Below, piece after piece: positions 36,765-46,111 of a stretch of DNA of 64,000 bases. Numbering within the stretch: the first letter of the stretch is position 1; each line of letters opens with the position of its first letter. A program made the position numbers and the translations under genes. Source of the DNA: Acidobacteriota bacterium (lineage in GTDB: Bacteria; Acidobacteriota; Vicinamibacteria; Vicinamibacterales; UBA8438); assembly GCA_015659035.1 (NCBI GenBank), contig DQNS01000034.1, positions 1 to 64,000 of the forward strand, in the 5' to 3' direction. The notes under the pieces were generated by a model. It was not told where the DNA came from. It saw only the letters and a program-made list of their open reading frames with translations, and made no database searches.

Positions 36765-38945
36765 CTACGGCGAGACAGGCCTGTCTCCTGTCTCCTCCGT
36801 GTACTTGTACCCGCTCGCCCGGATGGCCGGCGCGTACATCTGCTCGACGTATTCCTTCACCATCCGTCGGGTCGTAAAACGCGGCGCCACCGTGCGGATC
36901 GCCTGCCGCACAATCGGGAGCCACCGCCGGGGCAGATCGTCGCGGTCGCGGTCGTAAAAGGCCGGGACCACGTCCCGCTCGAGAAGCGTGTAGAGCGCGT
37001 CGGCGTCGGCGGCGTCCGTGGCGGCGCGGTCCGGGTGCTCGCCGCCGTCGATCAGCCACCCGTTATCGCCCGAGTACCCTTCCGCCCACCAGCCGTCGCC
37101 GATGCTCAGATGCGGCACCCCGTTGAGGGCCGCCTTCATGCCGCTCGTCCCGCTGGCCTCGAGCGGCTTCCGCGGATTGTTGAGCCAGACGTCGCAGCCC
37201 TGGACCAGGAAGTGCGCGACGTGCAGGTCGTAGTCGTCGACGAAGGCCACCCGTCCGGCGAAGGCGGCGTCGAGTGCTCGCTGGTAGACATGCTGGAGAT
37301 GATGCTTGCCCCCGTCGTCGGCCGGGTGCGCCTTGCCGGCGAAGACCAGCTGGACCGGTCGCTTGGGTGCGTTCAGAATGCGTCCCAGCCGCGCAGGGTC
37401 GGTGAAGATGAGTTCGGGGCGCTTGTACTCGGTGAACCGCCGCGCGAACCCGATGGTCAACGCGTTGGGGTCGAGCAGGGTCCCGGCGGCCAGGACCCGG
37501 CCGGCGCCGACTCGCTCGTCCGCCCACCGCTGACGTGCGCGTTCGCGAATGAAGTCGAGCAGATAGCGCCGGAGCTCTTGTCGAACCCCCCAGAGCTCCG
37601 CGTCCGGTATGTCGAGCACGCGGTCCCAGAGGGCGTCGTCCCGTTGGTCTCGCCAGTCCCCGCCCAGATACCGGTCGAATACCAGCCCCAGCCGGTGCGC
37701 CACCCATGTTCCGACGTGGATGCCGTTGGTCACGGCGTGCACCGGGCGCTGGTCAGGTGCCGCCTCCGGCCAGATCGGGGCCCACATGTCACGCGTCACG
37801 CCGGCGTGGAGCCGGCTGACGGCGTTGACCCGTCCGGCCGTACGCAACGCCAGCGCGGTCATATTGAAGCGTGGGCCGCTGCCGTTGTCGTAATGCCCCA
37901 GTGACAGGAACGCCTCCCGATGGCTCCCGAGCGTGCCCCAGCACCCGGCCAGGTGGCTGTCTACGAGCTGAAACGGGAAAGTGTCGTGCCCGGCCGGAAC
38001 CGGCGTGTGGGTGGTGAATACCGTCGTCCGCCGCACCTCGGCCAGCGCCGCCTCGAAGCTCCGTCCCTGCTCGATCATCTCACGCATCCGCTGGAGCACC
38101 ACGAACGCGGCGTGGCCCTCGTTGAGATGCCAAACGACCGGGTTGGCGCCCATGGCTCGGAGTGCCCGTACGCCGCCGATGCCGAGGATGATCTCCTGCT
38201 GGACGCGGGTCTCGGTGTCGCCGCCGTACAGTCGGGCGGTCAGCTCGCGGTCCCAGGGCGCGTTCTCCTCGAGACCAGTGTCGAGCAGATACAGTTTGGT
38301 GCGCCCGAGACGCACACGCCAGACCGCAACCTTCACTGTGCGGCTGCCCAGTGGCACCGTGACGACACACGGCCGCCCACCCGGCGTCACCGCAGGGGTG
38401 ACCGGTGCGTCGGCCCAGTTCAGCCGCTCGTAGCTTTCCTGCTGCCAGCCGTCCGCCGACACCTGCTGGTGGAAGTAGCCCTGCGGATACATGAACCCGA
38501 CACCGAGGAGCGGGAGCCCGAGGTCGCTGGCCTCTTTGCAGATGTCGCCCGCCAGGACACCCAGCCCACCGGCGTAGATCGGTAGAGACTGATGGATCGC
38601 GAACTCGGCCGAGAAGTAGGCGATTGACCGCCCGGGCATCGCGGGCACCCGCTCGCTCCACCAGCTCTTGGTCGAGGTGCGTGTCGGGTCCAGGTCCCTC
38701 AGTGCCCGATCGTAGAGGTCCAGGAAGGCCGGATCGCGCGCGACCGCCTCGAGTTCCGCCGGCGGTAGCAGACGAAGCATCCGCACCGGGTTGTGGGCCG
38801 TGGCACGCCAGAGGGTGTAGTCGAGCCGTCGGAAGACGTTCCGGGCGTGCGGATTCCAACTCCACCACAGATCGAGGGCGAGCTCGTCGAGTCGATCGAT
38901 ACGCCGGGGGAGCGCGTCGAGCCCGGAGAGGCCGATGGTCGTCAT
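36765..38945 (-). CDS. glgP: Alpha-glucan phosphorylase
   Basis: Releases glucose-1-phosphate from glycogen or maltodextrin with PLP. 726 residues, the shorter bacterial/archaeal type. Visible: FSAEFAIHQSLPIYAGGLGVLAGD, VVWHLNEGHAAFVVL, TTHTPVPAGHDTF, VTNGIHVGTWV, FARRFTEYKRPELI and the PLP-lysine segment SGTSGMKAALNGV (Lys near 607). The C-terminal end runs into a cctgtct/ccgccgtcgcc repeat. No glycogen genes neighbour it. Confidence 0.93.
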   Translation of the reverse strand: MTTIGLSGLDALPRRIDRLDELALDLWWSWNPHARNVFRRLDYTLWRATAHNPVRMLRLLPPAELEAVARDPAFLDLYDRALRDLDPTRTSTKSWWSERVPAMPGRSIAYFSAEFAIHQSLPIYAGGLGVLAGDICKEASDLGLPLLGVGFMYPQGYFHQQVSADGWQQESYERLNWADAPVTPAVTPGGRPCVVTVPLGSRTVKVAVWRVRLGRTKLYLLDTGLEENAPWDRELTARLYGGDTETRVQQEIILGIGGVRALRAMGANPVVWHLNEGHAAFVVLQRMREMIEQGRSFEAALAEVRRTTVFTTHTPVPAGHDTFPFQLVDSHLAGCWGTLGSHREAFLSLGHYDNGSGPRFNMTALALRTAGRVNAVSRLHAGVTRDMWAPIWPEAAPDQRPVHAVTNGIHVGTWVAHRLGLVFDRYLGGDWRDQRDDALWDRVLDIPDAELWGVRQELRRYLLDFIRERARQRWADERVGAGRVLAAGTLLDPNALTIGFARRFTEYKRPELIFTDPARLGRILNAPKRPVQLVFAGKAHPADDGGKHHLQHVYQRALDAAFAGRVAFVDDYDLHVAHFLVQGCDVWLNNPRKPLEASGTSGMKAALNGVPHLSIGDGWWAEGYSGDNGWLIDGGEHPDRAATDAADADALYTLLERDVVPAFYDRDRDDLPRRWLPIVRQAIRTVAPRFTTRRMVKEYVEQMYAPAIRASGYKYTEETGDRPVSP

Positions 38946-38980
38946 GGGTAAGAAAAGCTCCTCCTCGTGCAGTGTCCGGG

Positions 38981-39976
38981 TCAGTCGTCGATGTGAGGTG
39001 CGGTCTCGGTGATGATGCGGGCGAAGGTGGCCCGGTCGATGTTGCCGCCGGAGACGACCGCGACGATTGTGCCGGACCCGGCTCGTCCGCTCAGGGCGGC
39101 CGCGACGGCGCAGGCGCCCGCCCCTTCCGCTATGACCCGCGCCCCCGTGGCGACCCTCCGCATTGCCTGCTTGATCTCGTCGAGCGACACGACGATCGAG
39201 GCGTCGACCGCGTCACGCAGCAGTGGCCACATCGTCTGGATGACCGACTTGCCGCCGCACCCGTCCACGAAGGACGCCTGCCAGCCCGGAAAGCAGCTGG
39301 CCCGCCCGTTGGCGAGCGACGTGGCGAGGGGCGCCGCGGTCTCCGGTTCGGCGGCATAGATCCGGATGCCGGGTCGTAACGCCCGCGCTGCCGCGGCGAT
39401 ACCTGAAAGCAGGCCGCCGCCGCCAACCGACGCGACGATCGCGTCTACATCCGGGAGCTGCTCGATTATTTCGAGACCGATGGTCCCGTTGCCGCTGATG
39501 AAGAGATCGTCATCGAACGGATGGACGAAGTGGCCGGGGAGCCGGTCGCACTGGTGTTGCTCCACCGTCCTCCAGCACTCGTCGTAGCTCGCCGTGACGA
39601 TCCGCGCGCCCAGCCGCTCGATCGCGCTGAGCTTCGTATCCGGTGCCGTGTCGATCACCATGACGGTGCAGGGCGCGCTTGCGTCGCGTGCCGCCAGCGC
39701 CACGCCCTGTGCGGCGTTGCCGGCGCTGACCGTCCAGACCCCTGCGGAGAGCTGTTCCGGGCTCAGCGCACGAACGGCGTTGGCGGCGCCGCGGATCTTG
39801 AAAGAGCCGATCGTCTGAAGCGTCTCGAGTTTCAGGTGGATGCGGGTCGCCGGGTCGGCGTCGCCGCGTCCGTTCGGGGTCAGCGGGTCCAACTTCACCA
39901 GCGGTGTCCGTCTGGCCACCGTGTAGACGGCCGCTCCGGCGTTCCGGATCGTCTCGAGCGTGATCGCGCGCGTCAT
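38981..39976 (-). CDS. Threonine/serine dehydratase (PLP fold type II)
   Basis: Deaminates threonine or serine to a 2-oxo acid. PLP lysine in IGSFKIRGAANAV (about 57-69), SAGNAAQGVALAAR, the glycine-rich phosphate loop SVGGGGLLSGIA near 185 and a closing VVSGGNID. At 331 residues it lacks the C-terminal regulatory domain of biosynthetic IlvA, so a catabolic dehydratase or serine racemase-like enzyme is possible. It starts directly after the NAD kinase stop (TAGATG), showing tight coupling. Confidence 0.88.
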   Translation of the reverse strand: MTRAITLETIRNAGAAVYTVARRTPLVKLDPLTPNGRGDADPATRIHLKLETLQTIGSFKIRGAANAVRALSPEQLSAGVWTVSAGNAAQGVALAARDASAPCTVMVIDTAPDTKLSAIERLGARIVTASYDECWRTVEQHQCDRLPGHFVHPFDDDLFISGNGTIGLEIIEQLPDVDAIVASVGGGGLLSGIAAAARALRPGIRIYAAEPETAAPLATSLANGRASCFPGWQASFVDGCGGKSVIQTMWPLLRDAVDASIVVSLDEIKQAMRRVATGARVIAEGAGACAVAAALSGRAGSGTIVAVVSGGNIDRATFARIITETAPHIDD

Positions 39977-40873
39977 CTAGCGTTCTGTCCACCGGAGCTT
40001 TTCCCGCAGCACCGCGAAGTAGGGGCGCGACGCGGCGCGAATCATGCGCAGCGGTCGACTGGCGCTGTCCACGATCACGGCGTCGCCGCGCTCGAGTTTG
40101 ATCCCGCTCTGGCCGTCGAAGCTGGCGAACGCTTCGGCGTGGCGGTCGCCGAGCTCCGGTTGTATGCGGATTGCCGACGTCTCGGGCAGGACGACCGGAC
40201 GGTTCGTCAGCGTGTGCGGCGCGATCGGCGTCAGGACGATCGCGTTAACCTGCGGGTGGACGATCGGGCCACCGGCGGACAGATTGTAGGCGGTCGATCC
40301 GGTTGGTGTCGCGATGATCAGCCCGTCGGCCCGGAATCGGGCGACGAACTGGTCCCCGACCGACACCGACAAATCGAGGATGCCGGACAACGCGCTCTTC
40401 GTGATGACCACGTCGTTCAGCGCGATCCGTTCCGCCAGCAGGGTGTCACCCCGGGTGGTCCGCGAGCGCAGCATTCTCCGCTCGTCGATGCGCGCGCTGC
40501 CGTCCACGACCGACGCGAGCGCCTCGAACAGCTCCGGGAGGGTGATCTCGGTGAGGAATCCGAGGCTCCCGAAGTTGACGGCGAGAATCGGCGGGTCTGT
40601 CCTGGCGACCGCAATCTGCCGGGCCATCCCCAGCAGGGTCCCGTCGCCGCCGAGGACCAGGATCAGGTCGGCCGCGTCCGGGAGCGCGGCGGGGGCGGTG
40701 GTCTGGACCGACGTCAGCCCGGCCAGCTCCGCCGTGTCCTCGGCGACCACCGGGCGGAGGTTCCGCTCATCCAGCCAGGCCACCACGTCGCGCACGACCG
40801 GCGCTGCTTCCCGCAGGTGCGTCTTCGCGACGATACCGACCGTAGCGATCGGGCCGAGCGTGGATCTGGGCAT
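39977..40873 (-). CDS. nadK: NAD kinase
   Basis: Makes NADP from NAD. LVLGGDGTLLGMAR carries the invariant GGDGT, with NFGSLGFLTE, DGLIIATPTGSTAYNLSAGG and a final beta-rich domain. From ATG 40873 the product has 298 residues, close to the family norm. ATG 40891 adds six residues and is possible; no strong ribosome site marks either. The open frame reaches 41038 only through repeat DNA. Cluster order tlyA-nadK is common in bacteria (recN often follows; here a dehydratase gene does). Confidence 0.93.
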   Translation of the reverse strand: MPRSTLGPIATVGIVAKTHLREAAPVVRDVVAWLDERNLRPVVAEDTAELAGLTSVQTTAPAALPDAADLILVLGGDGTLLGMARQIAVARTDPPILAVNFGSLGFLTEITLPELFEALASVVDGSARIDERRMLRSRTTRGDTLLAERIALNDVVITKSALSGILDLSVSVGDQFVARFRADGLIIATPTGSTAYNLSAGGPIVHPQVNAIVLTPIAPHTLTNRPVVLPETSAIRIQPELGDRHAEAFASFDGQSGIKLERGDAVIVDSASRPLRMIRAASRPYFAVLREKLRWTER

Positions 40874-40897
40874 GGGCGCGTCGGCACACATCACGTG

Positions 40898-41088
40898 CTG
40901 GCAGCCCGTGGTGAGAGTCGCTGCTGCATTCGAGCGGCGCTGCATCCCGGGAAGGCCAGCGCTGGGTTTCTGACCCAGCGGGGTCACAGACTGCCGGTAT
41001 TCTCCCTCGTCACGCCTTGTACCGACCGAGCGCGGCATCGATCATGACAGCTCTCGATGCGACGCACGACTTTCGCCACGGGCTGCAG
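40898..41088. repeat. MITE-like core repeat with A-type arms
   Basis: Left arm ctggcagcccgtggtgagag, right arm tttcgccacgggctgcag, with the core cagactgccggtattctccc between. A local cagcgctgggtttctgac-type hairpin is inserted before the core, also visible in decayed form near 21570. It provides the upstream region of nadK and the last residues of tlyA. Confidence 0.85.
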
Positions 41089-41830
41089 CGGCGTGTCGCA
41101 GGTGGAGAAAGAATTCCCGGTTCCCTTCGACGCCGGTGATCGGCGAGGGCGTCATCGCGACGCGTGCCAATCCTACCTCAGCGGCCGCCGCCGCCACATC
41201 TGCGACGACGCGGGTGTGGACCGCCGGGTCCTTCACCAGTCCACCGCGTCCGACCTCGGCGCGTCCGGCCTCGAATTGCGGCTTCACGAGAGCGATGAGG
41301 TCCCCGTCGGGGTGGAGCAGCGTCGGGAGCCGCGCGATGAAATACCGGATCGAGATGAACGACACATCCACCGTGATGATGTCGAACAGACGTAGACCCG
41401 GTGGCAACGTGTCGGGGGTCACGGTGGCGATGTGCACGCGTTCGCGCACTACCACCCGTGGGTTGCGGCGTAGGCTCCAGTCGAGCTGGCCGTGTCCGAC
41501 ATCGAGCGCCACGACCATCCGCGCGCCGTGTCGCAGCAGGACATCGGTGAACCCGCCGGTTGACGCGCCGATGTCGAGCGCGATCGCGCCGGTCGGGTCG
41601 ATGCCGAGCTCGTCGAGCGCGTAGGCCAACTTGACGCCGCCGCGGCCCACATACGGGTGGTCCGGGCGGTCCAGAGTGACGTTGGCGTCGGTGGGAACAC
41701 GCGTTCCGGCCTTCGTCGCGGTCTGGCCATCTACACGCACCAGCCCGGCCAGGATCAACGCCTGTCCGCGTGAGCGCGAGTCAACGAGACCACGATCGTG
41801 GAGCAGCGTGTCGAGTCGGACCCGGGACAT
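41042..41830 (-). CDS. tlyA: TlyA family rRNA 2'-O-methyltransferase
   Basis: S4 RNA-binding domain (about 1-60, RLDTLLHDRGLVDSRSRGQA) and an FtsJ-like methyltransferase (ALDIGASTGGFTDVLLRHGA near 83, DIITVDVSFISI, ALVKPQFEAGR). Homologues methylate 16S and 23S rRNA and set capreomycin sensitivity; some also show haemolysin-like reports. 262 residues; the last 18 or so (after HLRHAA) are encoded by the repeat arm at 41042-41088 and are not part of the family. Confidence 0.92.
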   Translation of the reverse strand: MSRVRLDTLLHDRGLVDSRSRGQALILAGLVRVDGQTATKAGTRVPTDANVTLDRPDHPYVGRGGVKLAYALDELGIDPTGAIALDIGASTGGFTDVLLRHGARMVVALDVGHGQLDWSLRRNPRVVVRERVHIATVTPDTLPPGLRLFDIITVDVSFISIRYFIARLPTLLHPDGDLIALVKPQFEAGRAEVGRGGLVKDPAVHTRVVADVAAAAAEVGLARVAMTPSPITGVEGNREFFLHLRHAAAARGESRASHRELS

Positions 41831-41845
41831 GGGAGTGTCCTTACG

Positions 41846-41970
41846 GAATCAGCAATCAGTCCTTCGACAACAACACCCCTGTGCTCTGCTCAGGATGAGC
41901 GGACAGGAGATAACCGGCCTGTCCGCCGAAGCCTGGGCGAAAGCGGAAGGGCTTCGCCGGTTGCCGCTTG
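41846..41970 (+). repeat. Family-D intergenic repeat (copy 2)
   Basis: Same ccttcgacaacaacacccct block as at 33366-33494 and 53834-53970, followed by the cctgtccgccgaagcctggg palindrome part. It lies between the polyprenyl synthase gene and tlyA. Confidence 0.85.
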
Positions 41971-42021
41971 ATCCTGGAGACCGGGGACGGTTGGGGTTGT
42001 AAACTCGGCGCTGTCATTGTG

Positions 42022-42990
42022 TCAGCGACTACGCGACACGACCCAGTCGGCGATCTCGGCCAGTCGACCGGCGAGACCCGCGGTCGCCAGCGCCTCCCGC
42101 GCCGCGGCGGCCGCTTCGGCCGCCAGTACCCGCGACCGGTCGAGGCCGTGGACGGAAGGATAGGTCCGCTTGCGGGCGTCGGCGTCCTTGCCTGCACTCT
42201 TGCCCAAGTCCGCGGCGTCTCCCTCGACGTCGAGGATGTCGTCGACGATCTGGAACGCGAGACCGAGGTGCGTCGCATACCGGTCAACGGCCGCGACGGC
42301 GGTCTCGTCGCCGCCGGCCAGGATCGTCCCGGTGACCGCCGCCGCGGCGATCAGCGCGCCGGTCTTGCGCTCGTGCATCTCACGAAGCGCGGCCTCATCA
42401 GACCCGTCACGTCGGTCCGGGTCCTCGCCCCTAGGTAGGGTGCCGGTCGCTGCCAGGTCGAGCACCTGTCCTCCGACCATGCCGGCGGCGCCGGCCGCTT
42501 CTGCGACACGAGCGATCGCGCGAAGACGGCGCTGGTCGAATCCGGGCGGTGTGTCCGATCGACGCCGGGCCAGGACGACGAACGCGTGGGTCAGCAACGC
42601 GTCCCCGGCCAGGATCGCCACGCCCTCGCCATAGACGACGTGCGCGGTCGCCCGCCCTCGTCGCACGCCGTCATCATCCATGGCCGGCAGGTCGTCGTGC
42701 ACGAGGGAGTAGGTGTGGATTAGCTCCACCGCACAAGCGGCCGGTAGCGCAAGCGCCATGCCGGCGTCGCGGGAACGCCCGTCGGTGTGTCTGCTATCCA
42801 CCACCGCCTCGGCCGCGGCCAGGGTCAGGATCGGGCGCAGACGCTTCCCACCTGCGAACAGGCTGTATCGCATCGCCTCGGCGATGAGTGGGGGGCAGTC
42901 AGGTGGAATAGGGAGCGCCGCCTCGAGCGCAGCGTCGATCTCGGCGCGCCGGGTCTGGAGATAGCGATCGAAACCGAGGGAACTGGTCAC
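42022..42990 (-). CDS. Polyprenyl synthetase (farnesyl/geranylgeranyl diphosphate synthase)
   Basis: Condenses isopentenyl diphosphate with allylic diphosphates. First Asp-rich motif DDLPAMDDD near 97, second FQIVDDILDVEGD near 240, GGKRLRP near 47 for IPP binding. 322 residues. The two residues inside the first Asp motif (DDxxxxD with an insertion) fit IspA-type bacterial FPP synthase. GTG start at 42990 overlaps the xseB stop by 4 bp. Usually followed by dxs; here tlyA follows. Confidence 0.92.
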   Translation of the reverse strand: MTSSLGFDRYLQTRRAEIDAALEAALPIPPDCPPLIAEAMRYSLFAGGKRLRPILTLAAAEAVVDSRHTDGRSRDAGMALALPAACAVELIHTYSLVHDDLPAMDDDGVRRGRATAHVVYGEGVAILAGDALLTHAFVVLARRRSDTPPGFDQRRLRAIARVAEAAGAAGMVGGQVLDLAATGTLPRGEDPDRRDGSDEAALREMHERKTGALIAAAAVTGTILAGGDETAVAAVDRYATHLGLAFQIVDDILDVEGDAADLGKSAGKDADARKRTYPSVHGLDRSRVLAAEAAAAAREALATAGLAGRLAEIADWVVSRSR

Positions 42991-43238
42991 GCCTCGCTGC
43001 CGTCCTCCAGCGAGGGGGTCAGCGTGTCGGGCGCTGCTTCCCGTTCATCGTTCTGGCTGAGGATCTCGATCCGTCGCTCCGCGTCCTCGAGCCGGGTGTG
43101 GCAGAACCGCGAGAGCTGGACACCGCGCTCGAACAGCTGGAGCGACTGCTCGAGCGCAAGGTCGCCCGCCTCGAGGGTCTTCACGATGGTCTCCAGCTCA
43201 CCGATGGCCGACTCGAAATCCTTGATGTGGTTCTCCAT
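42987..43238 (-). CDS. xseB: Exodeoxyribonuclease VII small subunit
   Basis: 83 residues: the helical hairpin ESAIGELETIVKTLEAGDLALEQSLQLFERGVQL is the XseB signature. It binds along the large subunit to form ExoVII, which degrades single-stranded DNA. It is overlapped at its end by the polyprenyl synthase start. A repeat copy sits between it and xseA, unlike the usual direct junction. Confidence 0.95.
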   Translation of the reverse strand: MENHIKDFESAIGELETIVKTLEAGDLALEQSLQLFERGVQLSRFCHTRLEDAERRIEILSQNDEREAAPDTLTPSLEDGSEA

Positions 43239-43241
43239 GGT

Positions 43242-43410
43242 CTAGTGTCCTGCATAAGGTGAATCTGTACCGCTCGCCGGGCGGGGCATCCCGCCGGCTT
43301 TCGTTCGCCTCGGTCACATACTGCCGGTATTCTCCCTCGTCGCGCCTTGTCATGGCCGAGCGCCGCATCGATCACGACGGGTCTCGGTGCGATGCGGGAC
43401 GCTGCGCTAG
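43242..43410. repeat. MITE-like core repeat with A-type ends, between xseA and xseB
   Basis: The core tcacatactgccggtattct is followed by tcgatcacgacgggtctcgg; ends ctagtgtcc and gctgcgctag. The last CTAG contains the xseA stop codon (43407-43409) and the first CTAG lies 4 bp from the xseB ATG, so the element fills the intergenic space exactly. Confidence 0.85.
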
Positions 43411-44786
43411 TCCTTGCCGGTCACCGTGCACGTGAGCTGCCCCTGACGGAGGGTGATCGCGACATCGTCTCCCACCGATACCGCGGACGCGTCCCGAACG
43501 ATCGCGGTGCGGTTCGCGTTCCAGCAGACGGCGTAGCCGCGCGCGAGGACCCCCAGCGGGCTCAGCGCCTCGAGACGGCCGGTCAGGTCACCCAGACGGC
43601 CTTCCAGCCGTTGGCGCCGATGGACGATCGCGGCGCCCAGTCGTTCGCCGGCGACCACCAGACGGGTCCGGCTGGCCTCGAGTCTGCGCCCCGGCTCGTG
43701 GGCTTCCAGCTTGAGCTGCGCGCTGCGCAGGCGGCGCTCTCGCGTGACAAGCGTCGACCTGGTGGCCTGGGTCAAGGTGTGTGTCAACTCGGCGGCGTGC
43801 CGGCCGCGTATCGCGAGCCGGGCCGGCCAGCCGGCCACACCCGGGCGGCGATCGAGCTCGAGGACGCTGGTGAGGAGACGCCGGACCGTGTCCCGCAGGG
43901 TTGCGCGCAGCCGGTCACTGAGCTGGTCTACCCGGCCGAGAAGCTCGTCCCGGCCCGCGACCACGATCTCGGCCGCGGCCGAGGGGGTCGCGGCGCGGAT
44001 GTCGGCCACCAGGTCGCTGATCGTCACGTCGATCTCGTGACCAACCGCGGAGATCACCGGGACCGTGGCCGTCGCGATCGCCCGGGCGACCGGTTCCTCG
44101 TTGAAGGCCCACAGGTCCTCGAGTGACCCGCCGCCCCGCCCGACGATGATGACATCGACCCCTTCTTGTCGCGAGAGCTGGTCGATGCCGCGCGCGATCT
44201 GTCCGGCAGCGCCCTCTCCCTGCACGCGCACTGGACGGATGACGACGTGGGCTGTGGGATGCCGCCGGGCCAGCACCTTGAGAATGTCCTGTAGCGCTGC
44301 GCCGTGCAGCGAGGTGACAACCCCGATCTGGCGGGGGAGCAGCGGCAGTGGGCGTTTCCGGGTCGCTTCGAACAGGCCGTCGGCTTCGAGTGTGCGTTTC
44401 AGCTGGTCGAACGCTACCTGCAGCGCGCCCACCCCTTGTGGCTGCAGCTGCTCGCACACGATCTGATACTCGCCCTTCGGCTCGTAGACGGTCACACGGC
44501 CCCGGGCGATGACCCGTAGTCCGTCTTCCGGGGTGAACCGTAGATACCGGACCGCCGAGCGGAACATCACTGCCTTGAGCTGGGCGTGCTCGTCCCGCAG
44601 CGTGAAGTAGAGGTGCCCGGTCTTCCAGAGCCGGCTGTTCGCGATCTCGCCTTCGACCAAGACTTCCCCCTGGGTCGATTCCAGCACCCCGCGAATGCGG
44701 GTGGTTAGCTCGCTGACGGTCACGACCTCGCGGGTGGGTGCGTGGCCTGCGGGGGTGCCGAACGGCAAGGACGGAGGGCCGCTCAC
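43407..44786 (-). CDS. xseA: Exodeoxyribonuclease VII large subunit
   Basis: 459 residues with the N-terminal OB-fold (TVSELTTRIRGVLESTQGEV, ANSRLWKTGHLYFTLRD) and the catalytic core (IGVVTSLHGAALQDIL, VDVIIVGRGGGSLEDLWAFN, AVGHEIDVTISDLVAD). A coiled-coil stretch (about 300-390) ends near LSPLGVLARGYAV. GTG 44786 overlaps the ymdB stop by 4 bp (GTGA). Works with XseB in DNA repair. Confidence 0.95.
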   Translation of the reverse strand: MSGPPSLPFGTPAGHAPTREVVTVSELTTRIRGVLESTQGEVLVEGEIANSRLWKTGHLYFTLRDEHAQLKAVMFRSAVRYLRFTPEDGLRVIARGRVTVYEPKGEYQIVCEQLQPQGVGALQVAFDQLKRTLEADGLFEATRKRPLPLLPRQIGVVTSLHGAALQDILKVLARRHPTAHVVIRPVRVQGEGAAGQIARGIDQLSRQEGVDVIIVGRGGGSLEDLWAFNEEPVARAIATATVPVISAVGHEIDVTISDLVADIRAATPSAAAEIVVAGRDELLGRVDQLSDRLRATLRDTVRRLLTSVLELDRRPGVAGWPARLAIRGRHAAELTHTLTQATRSTLVTRERRLRSAQLKLEAHEPGRRLEASRTRLVVAGERLGAAIVHRRQRLEGRLGDLTGRLEALSPLGVLARGYAVCWNANRTAIVRDASAVSVGDDVAITLRQGQLTCTVTGKD

Positions 44787-45604
44787 GGGGTGGTCACCGT
44801 CGGGGGTGCGGATGCCTCGATGTCGGCCGCGGTCAGGCTCAGACGCTCGATCGCTGTTGCCCGACCGGTGGCGGTGTCGGCCGTCACAATGACAGCGTGC
44901 AGGCGCGGGTCGCCGCGGGCGGTGTCGAACCTGCCGGGCATCCCGGTGAGGAACCGGTTCAGGACCACGCGTTTATCGACGCCGATGACCGAATCGTGCG
45001 GCCCGGTCATGCCCACATCAGTCATGTATGCGGTGCCACCCGGCAGGATTCGCGCGTCGGCTGACTGCACGTGCGTATGGGTACCGACGACCGCGGTGAC
45101 CTGGCCGTCGAGGTGCCAGCCCATCGCGATCTTCTCCGAGGTCGCCTCCGCATGGAAGTCGACGAGGATGATGCGTGCTTCGTCCCGCACCGCAGCGATC
45201 TCCTCCTGGACCACCCTGAACGGGTTGTCGAGCGGTGCCATGAAGACCCGGCCCATCACGTTGATGACCGCGACCGGGTCGCCCGACCGGGTGTTGACAA
45301 CGACATGGCCCGAACCGGGCACGCCGGCGGGGAAGTTCGCCGGTCTGATCAGACGCGGCTCGAGCTGGATGTAATCGAGCGCTTCCCGCTTGTCCCAGAT
45401 GTGGTTGCCGGAGGTCATCACGTCGACACCGTGGTCGCGAATGGTGTCACCGATCTCGCGGGTGATGCCGTTGCCACCGGCAGCGTTCTCTACGTTGGCC
45501 ACCACCAGGTCGAGCCCGTGTCGGTCGACCAGAGACGCGACCCCCATGCGCGTCAGACCGCGCCCCGGTTTGCCGACGATGTCACCGATGAACAGAATCT
45601 TCAC
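44783..45604 (-). CDS. ymdB: YmdB-type metallophosphoesterase (TIGR00282)
   Basis: 273 residues beginning MKILFIGDIVGKPGRG. The sequence carries NVENAAGGNGIT, TSGNHIWDKREALDYI, DFHAEATSEKIAMGWHLDG and VVGTHTHVQSAD: the two-metal phosphoesterase site. Bacillus YmdB is a 2',3'-cAMP phosphodiesterase. Upstream neighbour and translational partner of xseA. Confidence 0.92.
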   Translation of the reverse strand: MKILFIGDIVGKPGRGLTRMGVASLVDRHGLDLVVANVENAAGGNGITREIGDTIRDHGVDVMTSGNHIWDKREALDYIQLEPRLIRPANFPAGVPGSGHVVVNTRSGDPVAVINVMGRVFMAPLDNPFRVVQEEIAAVRDEARIILVDFHAEATSEKIAMGWHLDGQVTAVVGTHTHVQSADARILPGGTAYMTDVGMTGPHDSVIGVDKRVVLNRFLTGMPGRFDTARGDPRLHAVIVTADTATGRATAIERLSLTAADIEASAPPTVTTP

Positions 45605-45938
45605 GTGGGTTCCTCAGGGCCGCGGGTGATGGGACCCGTGTCCCGGACCCTCTCATAATCGCACAAGGGGAAGCCATGGACACAGGTTGTCGTCTGACGT
45701 GGAGGTCGCTGCGCTGCAACCGTTGTGGCACGGCCCTACCGGCCAGGTCCGGGATCAGCTCCGCCGCGGCGTGACCGTCCGAGTCACTCCTTCGAAGGGG
45801 TGTCATCGAGCCTGATGCGAAAGCGCCGTTTCGAGTCCGAGAGCCGACGATCGCGCGCCCAAAAACAGCTTGATTGCCTAAGTACCCACTATCAGGTAAT
45901 CGGATATGATATGAGTGTATAATACTAAGATTTACTTA
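45605..45938. other. Intergenic region, no gene seen
   Basis: Between ymdB and the hsp20 promoter. Short frames exist but none has a ribosome site or recognisable sequence. From about 45840 it becomes AT-rich (for example ggatatgatatgagtgtata at 45902-45921), in contrast with the GC-rich surroundings, and grades into the promoter. Confidence 0.6.
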
Positions 45939-45967
45939 TTGACAAGCACTCATTTATTGCGTATGAT
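45911..45967 (+). promoter_or_regulatory. Strong promoter of hsp20 with overlapping inverted repeat
   Basis: A perfect TTGACA (45939-45944), 17 bp, TATGAT (45962-45967). ATGAGTG (45911-45917) and CACTCAT (45947-45953) form a 7-bp inverted repeat whose right half lies in the spacer, a natural repressor site. The predicted leader to the ATG at 46112 is about 138 nt. Confidence 0.7.
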
Positions 45968-46111
45968 GGTGCAGTGTTGGAAACTGGAGGTTGGCTGCAT
46001 GGTCCGGGTGGGTCCAACCGGGGCATGGCGACACCGGCCAGGCCAGAGTCGGCGTCATACGGATGCCGTCATGAACTGAACCAGGCTGTTTCATACTCAG
46101 GAGGTCACCAC

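Noticed and set aside
45974-46111. RNA thermometer (ROSE or fourU) in the hsp20 leader
   Set aside because: The leader can form a GGTTGG/CCAACC stem, but I found no stretch complementary to the AGGAGGT ribosome site, so a thermometer is not supported by eye.
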